Shown here piece after piece: positions 63,792 to 64,000 of a stretch of DNA of 64,000 nt (its first letter is position 1; each line of letters starts with the position of its first letter). Origin of the DNA: Mycobacterium colombiense (GTDB lineage: Bacteria > Actinomycetota > Actinomycetes > Mycobacteriales > Mycobacteriaceae); NCBI RefSeq assembly GCF_003284935.1, contig NZ_QMEV01000002.1, positions 124,001-188,000 of the forward strand, given 5' to 3'. The notes under the pieces were generated by a model. It worked only from the letters and a program-made list of their open reading frames with translations, was not told the origin of the DNA and did no database searches. A program made the position numbers and the translations under genes.

Positions 63792-64000
63792 TCAGCCGAC
63801 ATCGAACAGGGGCAGCCAGTGCTCAATCTCACCCGCCCGCGAGCCGGACAGGCGCAGCGCACCGGTGCGCTTGGCCTCGGCGAACGGCAACGCCCCGGTG
63901 GCCAGCAGCAGCCAGGTCCGCGCTCCGGTTTCCACCACGTTGGGCGGTGTGCCGCGGGTGTGCGTGGGCCCTGGGACGCACTGCACCGCGACGAAGGGCG
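63792..64000 (-). CDS. Sterol carrier family protein (C-terminal part)
   Basis: The last ~68 residues of a minus-strand gene cut by the window edge: AVQCVPGPTHTRGTPPNVVE, TWLLLATGALPFAEAKRTGA, ending LPLFDVG. This matches the C-terminus of the MDMPI/SCP-2-like proteins such as Rv0807, which sits beside purF in mycobacteria. It probably binds a lipid; function open. Confidence 0.83.
   Translation of the reverse strand, partial: PFVAVQCVPGPTHTRGTPPNVVETGARTWLLLATGALPFAEAKRTGALRLSGSRAGEIEHWLPLFDVG

Overview
The window is high-GC actinobacterial DNA from a Mycobacterium. The right part (about 38.2-64 kb) follows, gene by gene, the order I remember for M. tuberculosis Rv0807-Rv0830: purF, purM, a DUF3073 gene, a YgfZ-like gene, the Rv0812 lyase, sseC and cysA2, thiX, lmeA, glnR, mshD, a pst operon, phoY2, an LCP gene, dus, desA1 and kmtR, up to a tRNA cluster. 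F420-dependent enzymes, MmpL, mycothiol synthase and KstR-like TetR proteins fit a slow grower near the M. avium complex. The species is inferred.

0-17 kb is a catabolic gene set: a MeaB-type GTPase (cut by the window edge), thiolase, phenolic acid decarboxylase, alpha/beta hydrolase, crotonase, two overlapping acyl-CoA dehydrogenases, an acyl-CoA ligase, then divergently a 2Fe-2S ferredoxin, an EthD-like protein and an ACMSD-type amidohydrolase. An epimerase and a LysR gene follow. Next comes an operon of split B12-dependent acyl-CoA mutase, F420 oxidoreductase and class III CoA-transferase. Two members share a GAGAAT-N3-ATTCTC palindrome. The set looks like breakdown of a carboxylic or aromatic acid through CoA thioesters with a carbon-skeleton rearrangement; the substrate is unknown.

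17-20.5 kb holds a VanX-like dipeptidase, cspA with a clear terminator, and small conserved genes. At about 20.77 kb an AtoE-type transporter gene is broken off, and a lower-GC accessory region runs to the tRNA cluster at 38.24 kb, where a tyrosine recombinase remnant abuts the 3' end of tRNA-Phe. This region carries two copies of a P450-TetR-MmpL module that decayed reciprocally: copy 1 keeps TetR and MmpL, copy 2 keeps the P450. Related palindromic operators lie before TetR, MmpL and a DUF6188 gene. Several dead IS3-type elements are present. A second catabolic cluster (thioesterases, CMD protein, zinc alcohol dehydrogenase, type-1 thiolase-like protein, TetR, hydrolase) fills 31.8-37.9 kb.

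38.2-64 kb is conserved core: four tRNAs (Phe, Asp, Glu, Lys), a methyltransferase, a deaminase, the Ni/Co sensor kmtR followed by a very His-rich small protein, desA1, dus, an LCP ligase, phoY2, a pstS-pstC-pstA-pstB operon, mshD, glnR, lmeA, thiX, a polycysteine leader peptide ahead of a sulfurtransferase operon, a nitrobindin-like gene, an aminodeoxychorismate lyase, a YgfZ homologue, purM and purF, and the C-terminus of a sterol-carrier family gene. I saw no CRISPR array and no rRNA operon.
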